A DNA stretch of 64,000 bases from Lepidostoma basale. Its lineage: Eukaryota; Arthropoda; Insecta; Trichoptera; Lepidostomatidae. Under the pieces are notes generated by a model. It had not been told where the DNA came from. It ran no database searches and saw only the letters and a list, made by a program, of their open reading frames with translations. Position numbers and translations under genes: made by a program. Position 1 is the stretch's first letter; the number at the start of each line of letters is the position of its first letter. This document shows positions 23,501-31,850 of this stretch, piece by piece. The DNA lies in contig JAHDVF020000016.1 in NCBI GenBank assembly GCA_022606425.2, positions 2,572,501 through 2,636,500 on the forward strand. Direction: 5' to 3'.

Positions 23501-25912
23501 GCCGGCCAGCAGCTGCAGGTCGGGCAGGCGGCGCAGCTGCTCCTCGTGCAGGCGGCGCCGGGCCTCCCCGCACTCCACCAGCACCTCCACGATGTCCAGC
23601 CTCTCCTGGATCTGATTCAGGTCTCGCAGGGGTTGGCGGACCCACTGCCCCAGTAGTCTGGGGAGATTGATTGGTACATAGTTCAACAATTTGATATATT
23701 TACAGCAACTATAAATTTTATATTTACTACAACTATGAATTTTATAATTACAACAAATATGAATTACAGTAAAAGTCCGATAATTCGATTCAAGGGACCG
23801 GATTTCCCAAAAAAATTCGAATTACGCTATCACTAAAAAAAAATATATGTGCCAACTGCTGCGGCTTGGAACATCGGGGCCATTGTTTCATTCTGTCAAA
23901 ATAATAATTATAGCGTCAAGTGTTCATAATAATAATAACAAAAGCGTTTGGATAGCATAATGACCTTTTTGTGGGTCAATTGGCAGTTTGAAATCAAAAT
24001 CAACTTTTTTATTGGTTAAAAGAATCCTATTAACCCTTAACGTACCGTGTTCAAAACAAAACGCTCGCTCCCATGTGGTAAATTCAGTTTATCGCTAACT
24101 TTATCTAAATATCAAGCATATGACTCGATGAATCAAAATTTAATTTATGTCATCTTGTAGGGAATTTCATTAGGAATAGATCGATATCTATAACATACAT
24201 GGATTATTTGAAAAACATATCATTATTAATTTTTTTCTGGAACCATGCGATTTCTGATATGGAATGCGTTACAGCATACGAGCAACTGGACACCCAAGTA
24301 TAAACTTGTCCCTGCGCCGCAGCCGGCGGGCGAGACTTTACGAGATTTTACGTATGATAAAGGCACCTAGGCAAAATGTATACTACGTTCAAGACAACGA
24401 GTACGTATTAATATTTGTCCCTTTTGGTAAAGTGTTAATATTTTCACAGTTCTGATATTATTAAGTTGGGTGCTGCGTTTCTGTCCACAGTCGGTATTAT
24501 TACGTACCTATGAAAAGGTCAAACATATAATTTATAATACGTTCAAAACAGCGAGTAAGTATTTGTCACTTTTGATAAAGTTGTAAATATTAGCAAACAA
24601 ATTCTACCTTAACACGAATGAAGGTGAGGGCAGTCTTAAAAAATATTTTTTTTTGGGATGAAGGAAGTAATTTTTTGCTTTTTTTTATTACGAAATATTG
24701 AAAACACTTCAATGGAGGATTACAATTTTTTTATAATATTAGGGTCCATAGGTTTTAAGAAAATCAACTTTAAATTGGCAGTGGAAACTCAATTGACCAC
24801 ATGGCAACGCGACGGTTAAGACAGGCATCTCATACGAATAATAAAAAAAACTATATAAAAATTAATAAGTTTTCCCGCCATTTGTGTGTAATTATTTCAG
24901 TCCCGATATATTATAGTACATTTTTTTCCGCAATGTACGTCGAAAATATTCCAAATACGCAAGTTACGCGCACTTGACACATTATTTCGGTCGTGATTTG
25001 TCGTGCGGAGGTGGTATACAACTTGGAACTGAGCTAAATTGAACTAAATTTAGTATTGTATATTTTAACTAATTAATTTGAAATAAACTTAAGGTGTGTT
25101 AACATCGTTCATTTCTATAATTTGGTCTACCATAAACACTTTAATTTGGTCTATAAATGTCTTGTAAAAATTTAATCCTGTTTGCCATGATTGGGGAATG
25201 TAGTTTATTATACAAGGATTTTTGTTAGAATAACCTAACCATCACGCCGTCTCTCCGAAGGGGTGGGCAGAAAGAATGGACTCCCAAACTTTCCTGACAT
25301 TCTTCCTCAACATTCATACATCGTGACATGCACGCGTGTCGATTTCTCTGACTCCTCACGTGGCCGACAAAAATATATACATATTATACAAGAAACATAA
25401 ACCATTTTATTACATCTGTATTTCTAACCTCACTAATATGAATAGGAGAAAAAGAAATTGCATACGCTTAAGGCTAATGTGAAAAATGTAATTTCTAATA
25501 CATATATAATAAAAAAATACCTTCTACCGTGGGGCGTCCTGCAGCGGTCCAGCAATCCCAGAATGCTCTGCGTCTTGAGGTTCGCCCCTTCTTTTTTGGG
25601 CAGCACGTGGAGGGCGTCGATGGCCGCCGAGTCCAGGTGAACGAATCTCTCACTGTCCAGACGCTTGAAGGTGTACTTCTGGAAGTTGCCCTGGTCCGCG
25701 GGCAGCTCCAGGTACTTGATGAGGGCGTTGAGGCAGGCGCACACCTCCGGGAGCTTGGTCTCCGGCAGGGCCTTGGAGTCCCGGATCTGCCCCTCCTCAA
25801 AGTCCAGCAGCCGGTTTAGGTCCTGAAATAGTCCCTCCGTGGTGAAGTCGGACTTCTTGCGCTTCGTGATGGATACGTTGGAACGCTCTAGGATGGTGCA
25901 GATAGTTTTACT
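11354..25912 (-). CDS. MSH2: MSH2 DNA mismatch repair protein, 10 exons, 5' part missing
   Basis: MSH2 pairs with MSH6 or MSH3 in the nucleus to recognise mismatches and loops and to license repair by ATP-driven clamp sliding. Ten minus-strand exons (25521-25912, 23450-23657, 22460-22619, 20858-21032, 19310-19494, 18207-18425, 15408-15640, 13811-13902, 12129-12351, 11354-11596) join in phase with GT-AG ends to give 709 residues plus stop. The product covers the end of the connector, the lever and clamp (about 1-440), Walker A GPNMGGKS (456-463), Walker B IIDE (533-536), and the ATHFHE switch (568-573). Animal MSH2 is about 900-930 residues, so about 215 N-terminal residues (mismatch-contact domain) are unaccounted for upstream of 25912. 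No inactivating change is seen in the ten exons. Confidence 0.93.
11741..11840 (+). mobile_element. RTE tail fragment next to family D piece
   Basis: CCTACCCCTTCGGAGAGACG plus GCGTGATGATTAATTAGTTAG is the 3' tail of the RTE family. It is followed by an inverted piece of repeat D (CTTCTATGGGAGTACCGC). It lies in the last MSH2 intron. Confidence 0.55.
12129..12351 (-). CDS. MSH2: MSH2 exon 9 of those found
   Basis: It encodes [18 protein letters not shown], then the [20 protein letters not shown] block, the signature ATPase C-terminal motifs of MutS proteins. Donor is AAG|GTTAGC. Phase joins exactly to the flanking exons. Confidence 0.93.
12796..12915 (+). mobile_element. tRNA-derived SINE, 5'-truncated copy
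   Basis: It holds a Pol III B-box-like stretch (GGGTTCGATTCCCGG) followed by the GATGGCAGTGTGATTGTCAC and GGTCTGGTGTAGAATTCAC segments. These are shared with minus-strand copies at 43374-43512 and 63733-63872. The A-box half is missing. It lies in an MSH2 intron, antisense to the gene. Confidence 0.65.
13005..13378. repeat. 370-bp dispersed repeat (family B), copy 1
   Basis: This is nearly the same as 32610-32985. Shared blocks include GGGCTACAACGGGGTATG, CTCTAGCGTCCACGAGAGG, AAAGACCCCGCGAACCCCGG and ACGTTAGGGAGACCTGACAG. Both copies keep a 63-codon minus-strand frame, but with no recognisable domain. It is likely a SINE-like or other non-autonomous element. Confidence 0.6.
13811..13902 (-). 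CDS. MSH2: MSH2 exon 8 of those found (Walker B)
   Basis: It encodes [20 protein letters not shown] then [10 protein letters not shown], the Walker B/signature region (D535, E536 of the recovered protein). Acceptor is TTCCAG, donor GA|GTGAGT. Confidence 0.93.
13950..14345. mobile_element. pogo/Tigger-like MITE, copy 1
   Basis: It starts ACAGTAAAAGTCCGATAATTCG and continues GGGACCGGATTT, a terminal style of pogo/Tigger elements. The same sequence occurs at 23765-24990, where it is split by another insertion. There is no coding content. This copy has the uninterrupted CCTATTAAGACAGG site at 14237-14250. Confidence 0.55.
14386..15230 (-). mobile_element. CR1/jockey-type LINE 3' end with poly(A)
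   Basis: The minus-strand frame 15028 to 14564 (154 codons) reads [20 protein letters not shown], then [19 protein letters not shown] and RTNLPKVMP, the region downstream of the RT in jockey-like LINEs. Broken frames up to 15230 add KDLGVTFDP and ILGFVLRN. A run of T at 14387-14400 on the plus strand is its poly(A) tail. It is 5'-truncated and lies in an MSH2 intron in the same orientation as the gene. Confidence 0.7.
15230..15385 (-). mobile_element. RTE fragment beside an MSH2 splice donor
   Basis: The minus strand encodes [20 protein letters not shown] then [20 protein letters not shown], matching 17218-17335 of the plus RTE copy. It ends about 23 bp from the donor of the MSH2 exon at 15408, so almost no original intron lies between. 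Confidence 0.7.
15408..15640 (-). CDS. MSH2: MSH2 exon 7 of those found (Walker A)
   Basis: It encodes [20 protein letters not shown] and [15 protein letters not shown], then [15 protein letters not shown]. This contains the P-loop that binds ATP phosphate and the Q/D-loop region. Donor is AGG|GTATGC, acceptor TTGCAG. The codon for D447 is split with the previous exon. Confidence 0.95.
15685..16160 (-). mobile_element. RTE 3' fragment
   Basis: It starts with the inverted tail (CTAACTGACCATCACGCCGT at 15690) and continues through the [15 protein letters not shown] and WFGHMER regions as far as the MRSLRRMC region near 16090. It is inverted relative to the plus RTE copy that begins at 16340. 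The tail to body order shows a normal 3' end. Confidence 0.7.
16207..16339 (+). repeat. Left arm of a large palindromic element
   Basis: It runs from ATCATATCGCACCGTGAGTG to TTTTCGGTTTATAG. The reverse complement is found at 17924-18054 with one base substitution and a length change in a T run. The arms enclose an RTE copy. Confidence 0.85.
16340..17923 (+). mobile_element. RTE LINE, 3' half (RT to tail)
   Basis: RTE LINEs copy their RNA into DNA at a nicked target. The frame 16356-17156 (266 codons) carries [74 protein letters not shown] and [13 protein letters not shown] (catalytic YADD). A TGA at 17155 replaces the arginine codon CGA of the 50.5-kb copy. The frame resumes to 17576, where two bases are lost, and then 17599-17901 ends in YPFGETA. 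The tail is GCGTGATGG then TTAG repeats (17901-17923). The copy is close to the one at 49.3-51.3 kb. It is 5'-truncated and disabled, lying antisense in an MSH2 intron. Confidence 0.85.
17924..18054 (-). repeat. Right arm of the palindromic element
   Basis: Inverted partner of 16207-16339. The RTE copy ends directly against it (TTAGTTA then CTATAAACCG). Confidence 0.85.
18207..18425 (-). CDS. MSH2: MSH2 exon 6 of those found
   Basis: It encodes [20 protein letters not shown] then [13 protein letters not shown] and [20 protein letters not shown], the lever-to-ATPase transition with the YVRP and HPC.E motifs of MutS family members. Donor is G|GTGAGA, acceptor CTCCAG. Confidence 0.93.
18515..18660. 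repeat. Dispersed repeat (family D), copy 2
   Basis: It has the GGCGGTACTCCCATAGAAGC and CGGCTTGCGTAAGAAATTTT segments shared with 8.77 kb, followed by an inverted part (TTACGTCTGATGGGAACATT). The body breaks off at 18646. Confidence 0.5.
18727..19247 (+). mobile_element. Solo LTR of a retrotransposon
   Basis: The 521-bp unit begins TGATGAATCAGG, ends GCTTCCCCA and is flanked by AAAG on both sides (18723-18726, 19248-19251), a 4-bp duplication as in Gypsy-type elements. It has a TATA-like TATAAAAG at 18807 and an AATAAA at 19209. A CTTCTAAC.GACACGAGTCTAC motif occurs twice inside. No gag or pol sequence adjoins it, so an element was probably reduced by recombination between its LTRs. It lies antisense in an MSH2 intron, 63 bp from the exon at 19310. 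Confidence 0.7.
19310..19494 (-). CDS. MSH2: MSH2 exon 5 of those found
   Basis: It encodes [20 protein letters not shown], then [14 protein letters not shown] and [11 protein letters not shown], part of the clamp and lever. GVRFTN matches the conserved GVKFTN segment of animal MSH2. Donor is CTT|GTGAGG, acceptor CCACAG. Confidence 0.92.
19565..19640. repeat. Dispersed repeat (family E), copy 2
   Basis: CATTCGATAATGCCTTAGCA then GTGAAACATGTCATTTCCAT, as at 10060 and 26105. Confidence 0.5.
19684..20000 (+). mobile_element. RTE LINE 3' end (second subfamily)
   Basis: The 86-codon frame 19724-19984 reads [20 protein letters not shown] then [19 protein letters not shown] and ends YPSGETA, followed by the GCGTGATGGTTGGTTAG tail. 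It differs from the 16-kb and 50-kb copies (QLLKG against QILNV) and matches 35030-35285, so at least two RTE subfamilies are present. Confidence 0.75.
20035..20745 (-). mobile_element. mariner relic (same group as 46.2 kb)
   Basis: Minus-strand frames keep MTGDEKWIL (first catalytic Asp region), [49 protein letters not shown] and [17 protein letters not shown] with the D,D34D spacing. Stops and frameshifts split the ORF, and the N-terminus and clear terminal repeats are lacking. It lies in an MSH2 intron. Confidence 0.75.
20858..21032 (-). CDS. MSH2: MSH2 exon 4 of those found
   Basis: It encodes [20 protein letters not shown] and [20 protein letters not shown], then LGHHFR, the clamp region (compare the conserved LGLDPGK.IKLD of animal MSH2). 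It is rich in charged heptads. Donor is AG|GTACCG, acceptor TCCCAG. Confidence 0.92.
21085..21550 (-). mobile_element. BovB-like RTE C-terminal fragment
   Basis: Minus-strand frames give [40 protein letters not shown], then [20 protein letters not shown] and [16 protein letters not shown]. This is the post-RT region of BovB-like LINEs (Y..ETWT....RI.AFE.W.WRR...I.WT). One frameshift lies near 21350. Confidence 0.65.
21590..21800 (+). mobile_element. RTE 3' tail copy with internal deletions
   Basis: It contains ATGAAAGGATCATTAAGACA, AGAAAACGTGGCATGAT, GAGGAAGCGAGAGAAGCATG and ATTCTTTCTGCCTAACCCTT, then GGCGTGATGGTTAGTTAG. It has the same order as full RTE copies but with gaps. Confidence 0.65.
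21885..22445. repeat. Decayed copy of the hAT-like MITE
   Basis: Blocks such as TTTCGTAAATCAGTTCAGGA and AATGATGTAAGGAG...CAACAAAATAATAATAT match 12620-12990 of the MSH2-intron element. A CACTGCTGATTTCTACT motif is repeated inside (22017, 22141). Confidence 0.4.
22460..22619 (-). CDS. MSH2: MSH2 exon 3 of those found
   Basis: It encodes [20 protein letters not shown], then [20 protein letters not shown] and MDMDLVDK, lever helices leading to the clamp. Donor is AAAG|GTATCA, acceptor GTCAAG. Confidence 0.9.
22795..23270 (+). mobile_element. Short non-autonomous RTE derivative, copy 1
   Basis: It has a 5' segment (TTTTTCATTTGTTCCAATGA through CCATCTAAAAAGAACATTTT) and about 110 bp equal to the RTE 5' end (GTGTGCGCGGGAGATGCC to GGAGTGCCGCATC). 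It then jumps directly into the last 60 bp of the RTE 3' end (CAGTGCATTCTTTCTGCCTA) and the TTAG-repeat tail. The same junction is present at 31310 in a second copy. Confidence 0.75.
23450..23657 (-). CDS. MSH2: MSH2 exon 2 of those found
   Basis: It encodes [20 protein letters not shown], then [20 protein letters not shown] and [10 protein letters not shown], the lever core (conserved W..QPL motif). It is very GC-rich. Donor is CAG|GTTTGA, acceptor CCCCAG. Confidence 0.94.
23765..24990. mobile_element. pogo/Tigger-like MITE, copy 2, split by a TTAA insertion
   Basis: It starts ACAGTAAAAGTCCGATAATTCG as at 13960. It runs in parallel with copy 1 to CCTATTAA, is interrupted by 24034-24815, and resumes GACAGGCATCTCATACGAAT, TTCCCGCCATTTG and TTATTTCAGTCCCGA as in copy 1. 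Confidence 0.6.
24034..24815. mobile_element. piggyBac-like MITE at a TTAA site
   Basis: The 782-bp insertion is flanked by TTAA on both sides (24030-24033, 24816-24819). The paralogous copy at 14241 has a single TTAA at the same place. The ends start CC on each strand (CCCTTAACGTACCGTG; CCGTCGCGTTGCCATGTG). No transposase is present. A 63-codon frame at 24264 shows no motif. Confidence 0.7.
25230..25372 (-). mobile_element. RTE 3' tail fragment
   Basis: AACCATCACGCCGTCTCTCC (inverted tail) is followed by the [19 protein letters not shown] stretch read on minus. It breaks off at TGGCCGAC. Confidence 0.7.
25521..25912 (-). CDS. MSH2: MSH2 first exon found in the window
   Basis: It encodes [60 protein letters not shown] and [12 protein letters not shown], the end of the connector and start of the lever. 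It is not the natural start: a good acceptor (ATTTCAG) precedes it, it begins in phase 0, and there is no methionine. Further exons must lie upstream. Confidence 0.93.
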
Positions 25913-25939
25913 CTGAAATGATACCACAAATTTGATATG

Positions 25940-26562
25940 AAATCAGTATCATCAGCCATAAGTCATCCAGTGTTGGAAATCCTTCTCCACTTCCATAACT
26001 CTATCCCTCGCCACTCTGTGTCATTGACCTTGTGTCAGTCTTTTGATGTCATCAGTCTCTCTTGCTTGTGGTCTGTCCGTGTCTCACCTTTCTAAGGTAT
26101 TACCAAATGACATTTTTGATAATGCCTTAGAAATTTGAAACGTGTCATTTCCATTAATTATAATAAAACTTATAGAAAACAGACATTTTCATGTATATTA
26201 TTTTGATAATCTAATGATTTATTGAAATCTCTTGATGGAAGATCATTTTAATGATTAATTAAATAAAGCAATGTTTTTTACACTCAAAGATTTTGAAAAT
26301 TTGGTTTGGATCATGTGGTGCTCCCGTAAATTTGGAGATAATCTGTGTAAAAGTGAATTGTTTTGGTCAATTTGATTGTTGCCGCACTTTATAACAGTTA
26401 ATTGTGACACGTAATACGTTTGTACTATTTTGCTGTTGAAATTATATAAGTTTTTTCATTTGTTCCAATGACAATTTGAATAATTTCTTCAATATTATTT
26501 TAAAGTTCTTGCTGGTTAAGTGCCTAATTACAGCTATTTTAAAAAACGGTGGATACGTGTAA
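25940..26562. repeat. Mixed repeats upstream of the first MSH2 exon found
   Basis: It holds family E copy 3 (26100-26190, TTTGATAATGCCTTAGAA). It also holds a partial copy (26455-26550) of the 5' segment of the short RTE derivative (TTTTTCATTTGTTCCAATGA). No MSH2-like exon is visible on the minus strand. Confidence 0.45.
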
Positions 26563-27884
26563 TCTACATATAAATAAAACTCAATGTCCCATCTGTGTGT
26601 CTCCTTCTTTCTCGGTGATTCCTCAGCTGATCCTTTTGAAATTTGGAGAATGGACTAAATGGAGTATCCCGGTCGTCATAGGCATATTTTTGTTATTAAT
26701 CGAGCTCTAATTAACTTTATAAATTAATCAATTAATTGAAAATTTTCGTAGTGCAAACGAATATAGACCTAAATGTTCGTATCACCTGAGTATCAATCTT
26801 TTGAGTCTATATTCGTTTGACATGGTCTGGAGAGAATTCAGTCTCCATGTAATTTTGTGTAGTGGCAACAATGTGTTTTTCTTTCTGACAGTCCAATATA
26901 TTGCGTTTACTTTGGGATGTATAATACTTAATACGTTTTACTTATTACGTACTAAAATAATTGGTTGTTTAATTGGTACAGTCTATTTTATTGGCCATAT
27001 TTTAATGTACATTAATGTAGACAGGTAATTATGCTTCCAAATTTTGGCGAGTATAATTTTTACGCGTCATTTGAGGTTATGCACGAAATCTTATTTTTTC
27101 ATGTGGCTGAAACTTATTCGTTTCTCTTACGTTCGACGGTGATTACTTAATGATATTCGTTTTCTAGAATTCTAGCCGTTCGATTGGTCACGTGGTCTCC
27201 TGTCAAAACGTAATTTACGTCGTAATATTTTGTAGGTATACTTATATTTCTAATTCATATATATCTTCAAGTTATTCTATTTAGCCGTTGAAATGAATAC
27301 ATATTATATTTCCGCATTAAATATTTCAAAGTTATATTTCGGAAATTGTTACATTACCACAGCAACGGTAAGAAAGTTCTAATGATACACAATATCAATT
27401 TATTCGTTTTACTTACGTGTCATTTTAGGTTATGACGTTTCGTAGTGTAATAATTAGTTATTCAATTGGTATAATCTATTTTAATAATGTTATTTTAATG
27501 TAAAATAATTCTGGCAGGGCGAAAATCTATATCTTTGGGATAAGATATTAAGTTTTGATAAAATAATTCAGAGCCTGGTGTGAGAGACCACTGTCTAATG
27601 GGGATATTTTTGTATTGGGATTGAAATTATTTTGTTAATGAGCCATATTGGTGCATCTGCATGTTGCAATTCTACTTTAATATGAAGAAACTTGCTTCCG
27701 TAAGTTGTTTAATATTTATATTTCTAATTCATAAATATATTTTCAGTTTCTTCTATTTTGCCGTTTTCTTTATACGCATACTTTGGTCAGGGAAATTGTT
27801 ACATTACCACAGCAACGTTAAGAAAGTTCTAATGATATACAATATGAATTACAATATGAATGAATGACACAATTCTTATGACTT

Positions 27885-28550
27885 TTTCCGTTTATTTCTA
27901 GGAAAATAAAGTAACGGATCAGAGATGGGACGAAAATTACCGATGCAGCGTGCAAAATAACTTCGTTAAAATGGAATTAGATCAATCAAACAACGGATGA
28001 TCAGTAAATTAGATGTACCCTGGAGTGGCGAATGAAAACCGGCTCATTTTTACATTACACATAAGCTACTTTTAGTAGTTTTCATTCATATATGAAAATT
28101 CCATTATTATTTTCAGGTAAAGTTTTTAAATTTACAGTTTATAGACAATAATTAAGCACATTCCCAAACGTGCCACCTATATATCTGAATTTTGTGTTGC
28201 TCGGGCTGCCTGAAATATGCTTCCTGCACGCCTCAGATGCATTGACAATCCGACAGACTTTAATTCTCACCTAAAAACCCACCTTTTCAAATTATCGCAT
28301 AAAATGGTAACAACGGTTGTCTGTATATCAATAAACAATATTATATCAACAAAATTCTTGATTTTGTTGCCCATGAAATTCACATCAGAGCCAATAAAGT
28401 AAGTTTCTACGATCGTGATTTCGCTGTTGTTACATGCACCTTTCATGACTAAAAACATTGTCAAAGCGCCCTGGAGGTGAGCTATTCACGAAAACGGCGA
28501 TTATCAGTTCCGTAAGTATGTACAGGTTTAAATTTTGAATTAATTGGTTT
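27885..28550. repeat. Helitron internal repeat, copy 1
   Basis: The sequence from AAAGTAACGGATCAGAGATG through AGTAGTTTTCATTCATATAT, AAACGTGCCACC, CTTCCTGCACGCCTCAGATG to GTGAGCTATTCACGAAAACG is repeated closely at 40030-40560, and its second half at 30060-30570. No gene is present. Confidence 0.65.
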
Positions 28551-29379
28551 ATTTTGTTACATAAGAATATAGACAATTTATATGAAGGAGTCTGGTTGTA
28601 ATGAATGCTTTTGTAAAATTTTTGTTATTTCTTTAGCACAATCATAACTGCATTGATTAACATAGTTTTTGGTAGTTATTTTTGCCGTTCAGGTAAAGTT
28701 TCTAAAATCTCCTACATATAATATTAACACATTTCCACGCAACTCTTGCAATGCTCGATCAAGAGCCTCGAGTATTTTTTTTAAATATACTGCTTAGTGA
28801 ACACTTGGAATTCATTAATTGTATGGAATTTGAAAATTTGCCATATGCGCCTCTTCGATGTCCGCCTTATGCCAATTCCAATATTATTTTTTTTTATTTC
28901 TAGGAAACAATATTAATTAATCAGAGATCGGAATGGAATCGGTCATATAGCAGGGACAACGGATGATAAGATGCACCCTGGAGTAGCGGGCGAGAAATAA
29001 CTGGCAGAATTTTGAATGGTATTGCGCTATTTTATTAATGTTATTTAATTATTATGATTTTAATTAGTTATTTAAAATACAATTAATATGACATTTGATG
29101 AATTCAAACATAAAGGTGTTCTTTATACGCGTACTTTGGTCAGGGAAATATTAAAATTACCACAGCAACGATAAGAAAGTTCTAATGATATACAATATCA
29201 ATTTATTCGTTTTACTTATGAAAACAAATGCTGTGATAGGTAAACATATCCTTATATGCAGCATTAGCTGCCTCAGTTGGAAGATTCCAGTAATATTAAC
29301 CATTTTTGACCATTAAATTCTACATTATGCTGAGATTTAAAATATTCAAAGATAATTAAATTGCTTTCAGGTTATTTCA

Positions 29380-29520
29380 TTTGCTTGAGGATGGGGAAGA
29401 CAACGCAGAAGATAATGGATTGCGCATGTGCAGAGGATGGGGAAAACAACGCAGAAGATACTGGAATTCGCATGTCCAGAGGATGGATCCCACACTTCGA
29501 TATATGCATATCACAAGACA
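29380..29520 (+). mobile_element. LINE C-terminal remnants inside the Helitron
   Basis: The ATGGGGAAGACAACGCAGAAG motif occurs twice in a row (29391, 29436) and encodes GWGKQRRRYWNSHVQRMD in one frame, like the R..YW..H..RM segment of RTE-type LINE tails (compare 36890). Confidence 0.45.
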
Positions 29521-30059
29521 ATGTTGTTATCTTTATGAACTTATTTGGAATGGTATGTACAGGTTTAAATTGGATTAATTGGTTTAATTCGTTACATAAG
29601 AATATAGACAATTTATGTTTACTACTCCATGATACATTCTCATCTGTCTTACCTTTCCTGTATTTGGGGCTTTATTACAAAGAAGAAAGCTAATGAGATT
29701 CAGGTGATCCAAAAATCGGGCTGTTAGAAATATTTTCCGTCTACCGTGGTACACTCATGTAAGGGCCCTATATTCTCAGACGAAAATAATTCCATTTCAA
29801 ATCCATCCAAAATTAGAGATCACTAAAACTATAATACAAATAATAAAGTCATCAACGCGCTCTAATACTCGACCAATATTCAATACGGACGTACAGCAAC
29901 ATGATGCGCGCTCACAGAATAAGAAGCATTGCGTTCAACTAGATTCGGTGTAAAATCCTTACAATTTATAGCCTCTACAGAATTTAATAAACTCCCTAAT
30001 GATTTAATAATGATGTCGAACCAAAAACTTCAATCTGATCAACTTAAAAGTAATTTTTA

Positions 30060-30570
30060 CATTACATTTTTACATTTTACATTACACATAAGCTACTTTT
30101 AGTAGTTTTCATTCATATATGAAAATTCCATTATTAATTTCAGGTAAGGTTTTTAAATTTACAGTTTATAGACAATAATTAAGCACATTCCCAAACGTGC
30201 CACCGTGTTGCTCGGGCTTTCACAGTAGTAGGTTCGTCCGCCTGAAATATGCTTCCTGCACGCCTCAGATGCATTGACAATCCGACAGACTTCAAATATC
30301 ACCTAAAAACCCACCTTTTCAAATTATCGCATAAAATGTTAACAACGGTTGTCTGTATATCAATAAACAATATTATATCACATTTGCACAAAACATTCAT
30401 ATGTTTAGAGAAACAAAATTCTTGATTTTGTTGTCCATGAAATTCACATATACAGAGCCAATAAAGTAAGTTTCTACGATCGTGATTTCGCTGTTGTCAC
30501 ATGCACCTTTCATGACTAAAAACAATGTCAAAGCGCCCTTGAGGTGAGCTATTCACGAAAACGGCGATTA
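30060..30570. repeat. Helitron internal repeat, copy 2
   Basis: Second-half match to 28060-28550 and 40170-40560, with added ATATTCATATG-like sequence at 30380-30420. Confidence 0.6.
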
Positions 30571-30589
30571 TACAAATTAAACAAACAAA

Positions 30590-30740
30590 CAAACCATCAC
30601 GCCGTTTCCCACAGGGGTAGGCAGAGAGAATGGACCATAACACTACTCTATCCTGGCAAACCTCTCTAGCTTCCTCCACATTCATACAACGAGTCATACA
30701 CGCATGTCGATTCCTCCGACTTCTAACATGACCAACCTTT
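30590..30740 (-). mobile_element. RTE 3' tail fragment in the Helitron
   Basis: ACCATCACGCCGTTTCCCAC then GGGTAGGCAGAGAGAATGG read inverted. The same piece with the same left boundary (AAACAAACAAACCATCA) is at 40580-40735, so it was part of the Helitron family before the two copies separated. Confidence 0.65.
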
Positions 30741-30799
30741 AAAATCTGATTAGTTTAATTAATTTGACAAATTAATCAAATTAATCAGATTAAAAGGTT

Positions 30800-31395
30800 T
30801 TATTTGTTTTATAGTTTTTGTAAAGAATTTTGACAGGTGTAGAAATAAATTTTTCATTTGTTCCAATAACAATTTGAATAATTTCTTCAATATTATTTTT
30901 AAGTTCTTGCTGGTTAAGTGCCTTATTACAGATAATTTAAAAAATGGTAGATACGTGTAACATAAATTAAATAAACACAAAAGTCCGGATCGTTCAAGTC
31001 AACATGTGCAACATCGAAAAAAACATTATGTGTTATTACATTATGTGCTAAATTAAAAAAACAGTGGATACGTGGAACATATTATAAATTAAATAGACAA
31101 TATGTGCACCGTCTAAAAAGAACATTTTGTGTAAAATTATTTTTATTTTGTTATTTTATTTTATGTCATTGTATTTTATATTATTTGTTTTAGATTTATT
31201 TTGTGGGTGTTGGACGATCGAAGTGTGCGCGGGAGATGCCTATTGGTGGCGATGAGGTTCACAACCCTTCACACCGCGCCTTCCGCGGGGCGAAAAGAGA
31301 AGGATGGAGTGCCGCATCAGTAAAAGTGTGACAGTCCATTCTCTCTGCTTACACTTTCGGGGAGACGGCGTGATGGTTAGTTATTTAGTTAGTTA
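30800..31395 (+). mobile_element. Short non-autonomous RTE derivative, copy 2
   Basis: It has the same build as 22795-23270: 5' segment, RTE 5' block (GTGTGCGCGGGAGATGCC), direct jump at GGAGTGCCGCATCAGTAAAA to the RTE 3' end, and TTAG tail. It carries an extra internal duplication of the CAGTGGATACGTG region. Confidence 0.75.
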
Positions 31396-31559
31396 ATTTG
31401 ACAAATTAGCCTAATTATTATTATTATTATTATGCATATAGCATGAACTGCCTTTTATATGAAGAATATCTTCAGCAAACAAGTGAAAAACAGTTGTAAT
31501 TCATTCATTGTATGGAAATTTAAATTTTGCCTCTTCGGTGTCCGCCTTATGGCAATTCA

Positions 31560-31850
31560 AATTTTTTTTTTTTTAATTCCAGGGCCCAAAATTGATTAAT
31601 CAAAGATCGGACCAAAGTTGCCGATGCAGCGTGTAAAATAACTAATGTTTAAATGGAATGGGATCGGTCATAAAGCAAGGACAAGGGGTGATAAGATCTT
31701 CTGGCCTGGAGTGGCGAAAGAGAAACAGCTACACAAATTCTGGCAGATCACAAGCAAGATGGTCTGATGACATTAAACAGTGGCAGGAGGTCAATGGCGC
31801 AGAGCGGCGAGGGATACAGTTGTGGAAGTCGGGAAGGGAGGCTTTTGTAG
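31560..31850 (+). mobile_element. BovB-like LINE C-terminal remnant in the Helitron
   Basis: The frame 31658-31966 includes TNSGRSQARWSDDIKQWQEV then RRGIQLWKSGREAFV, the ARW.DDIK...G tail of BovB-like proteins. It is preceded by TTTAATTCCAGG, an acceptor-like sequence repeated before each such unit. No intact ORF2 is present. Confidence 0.5.
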
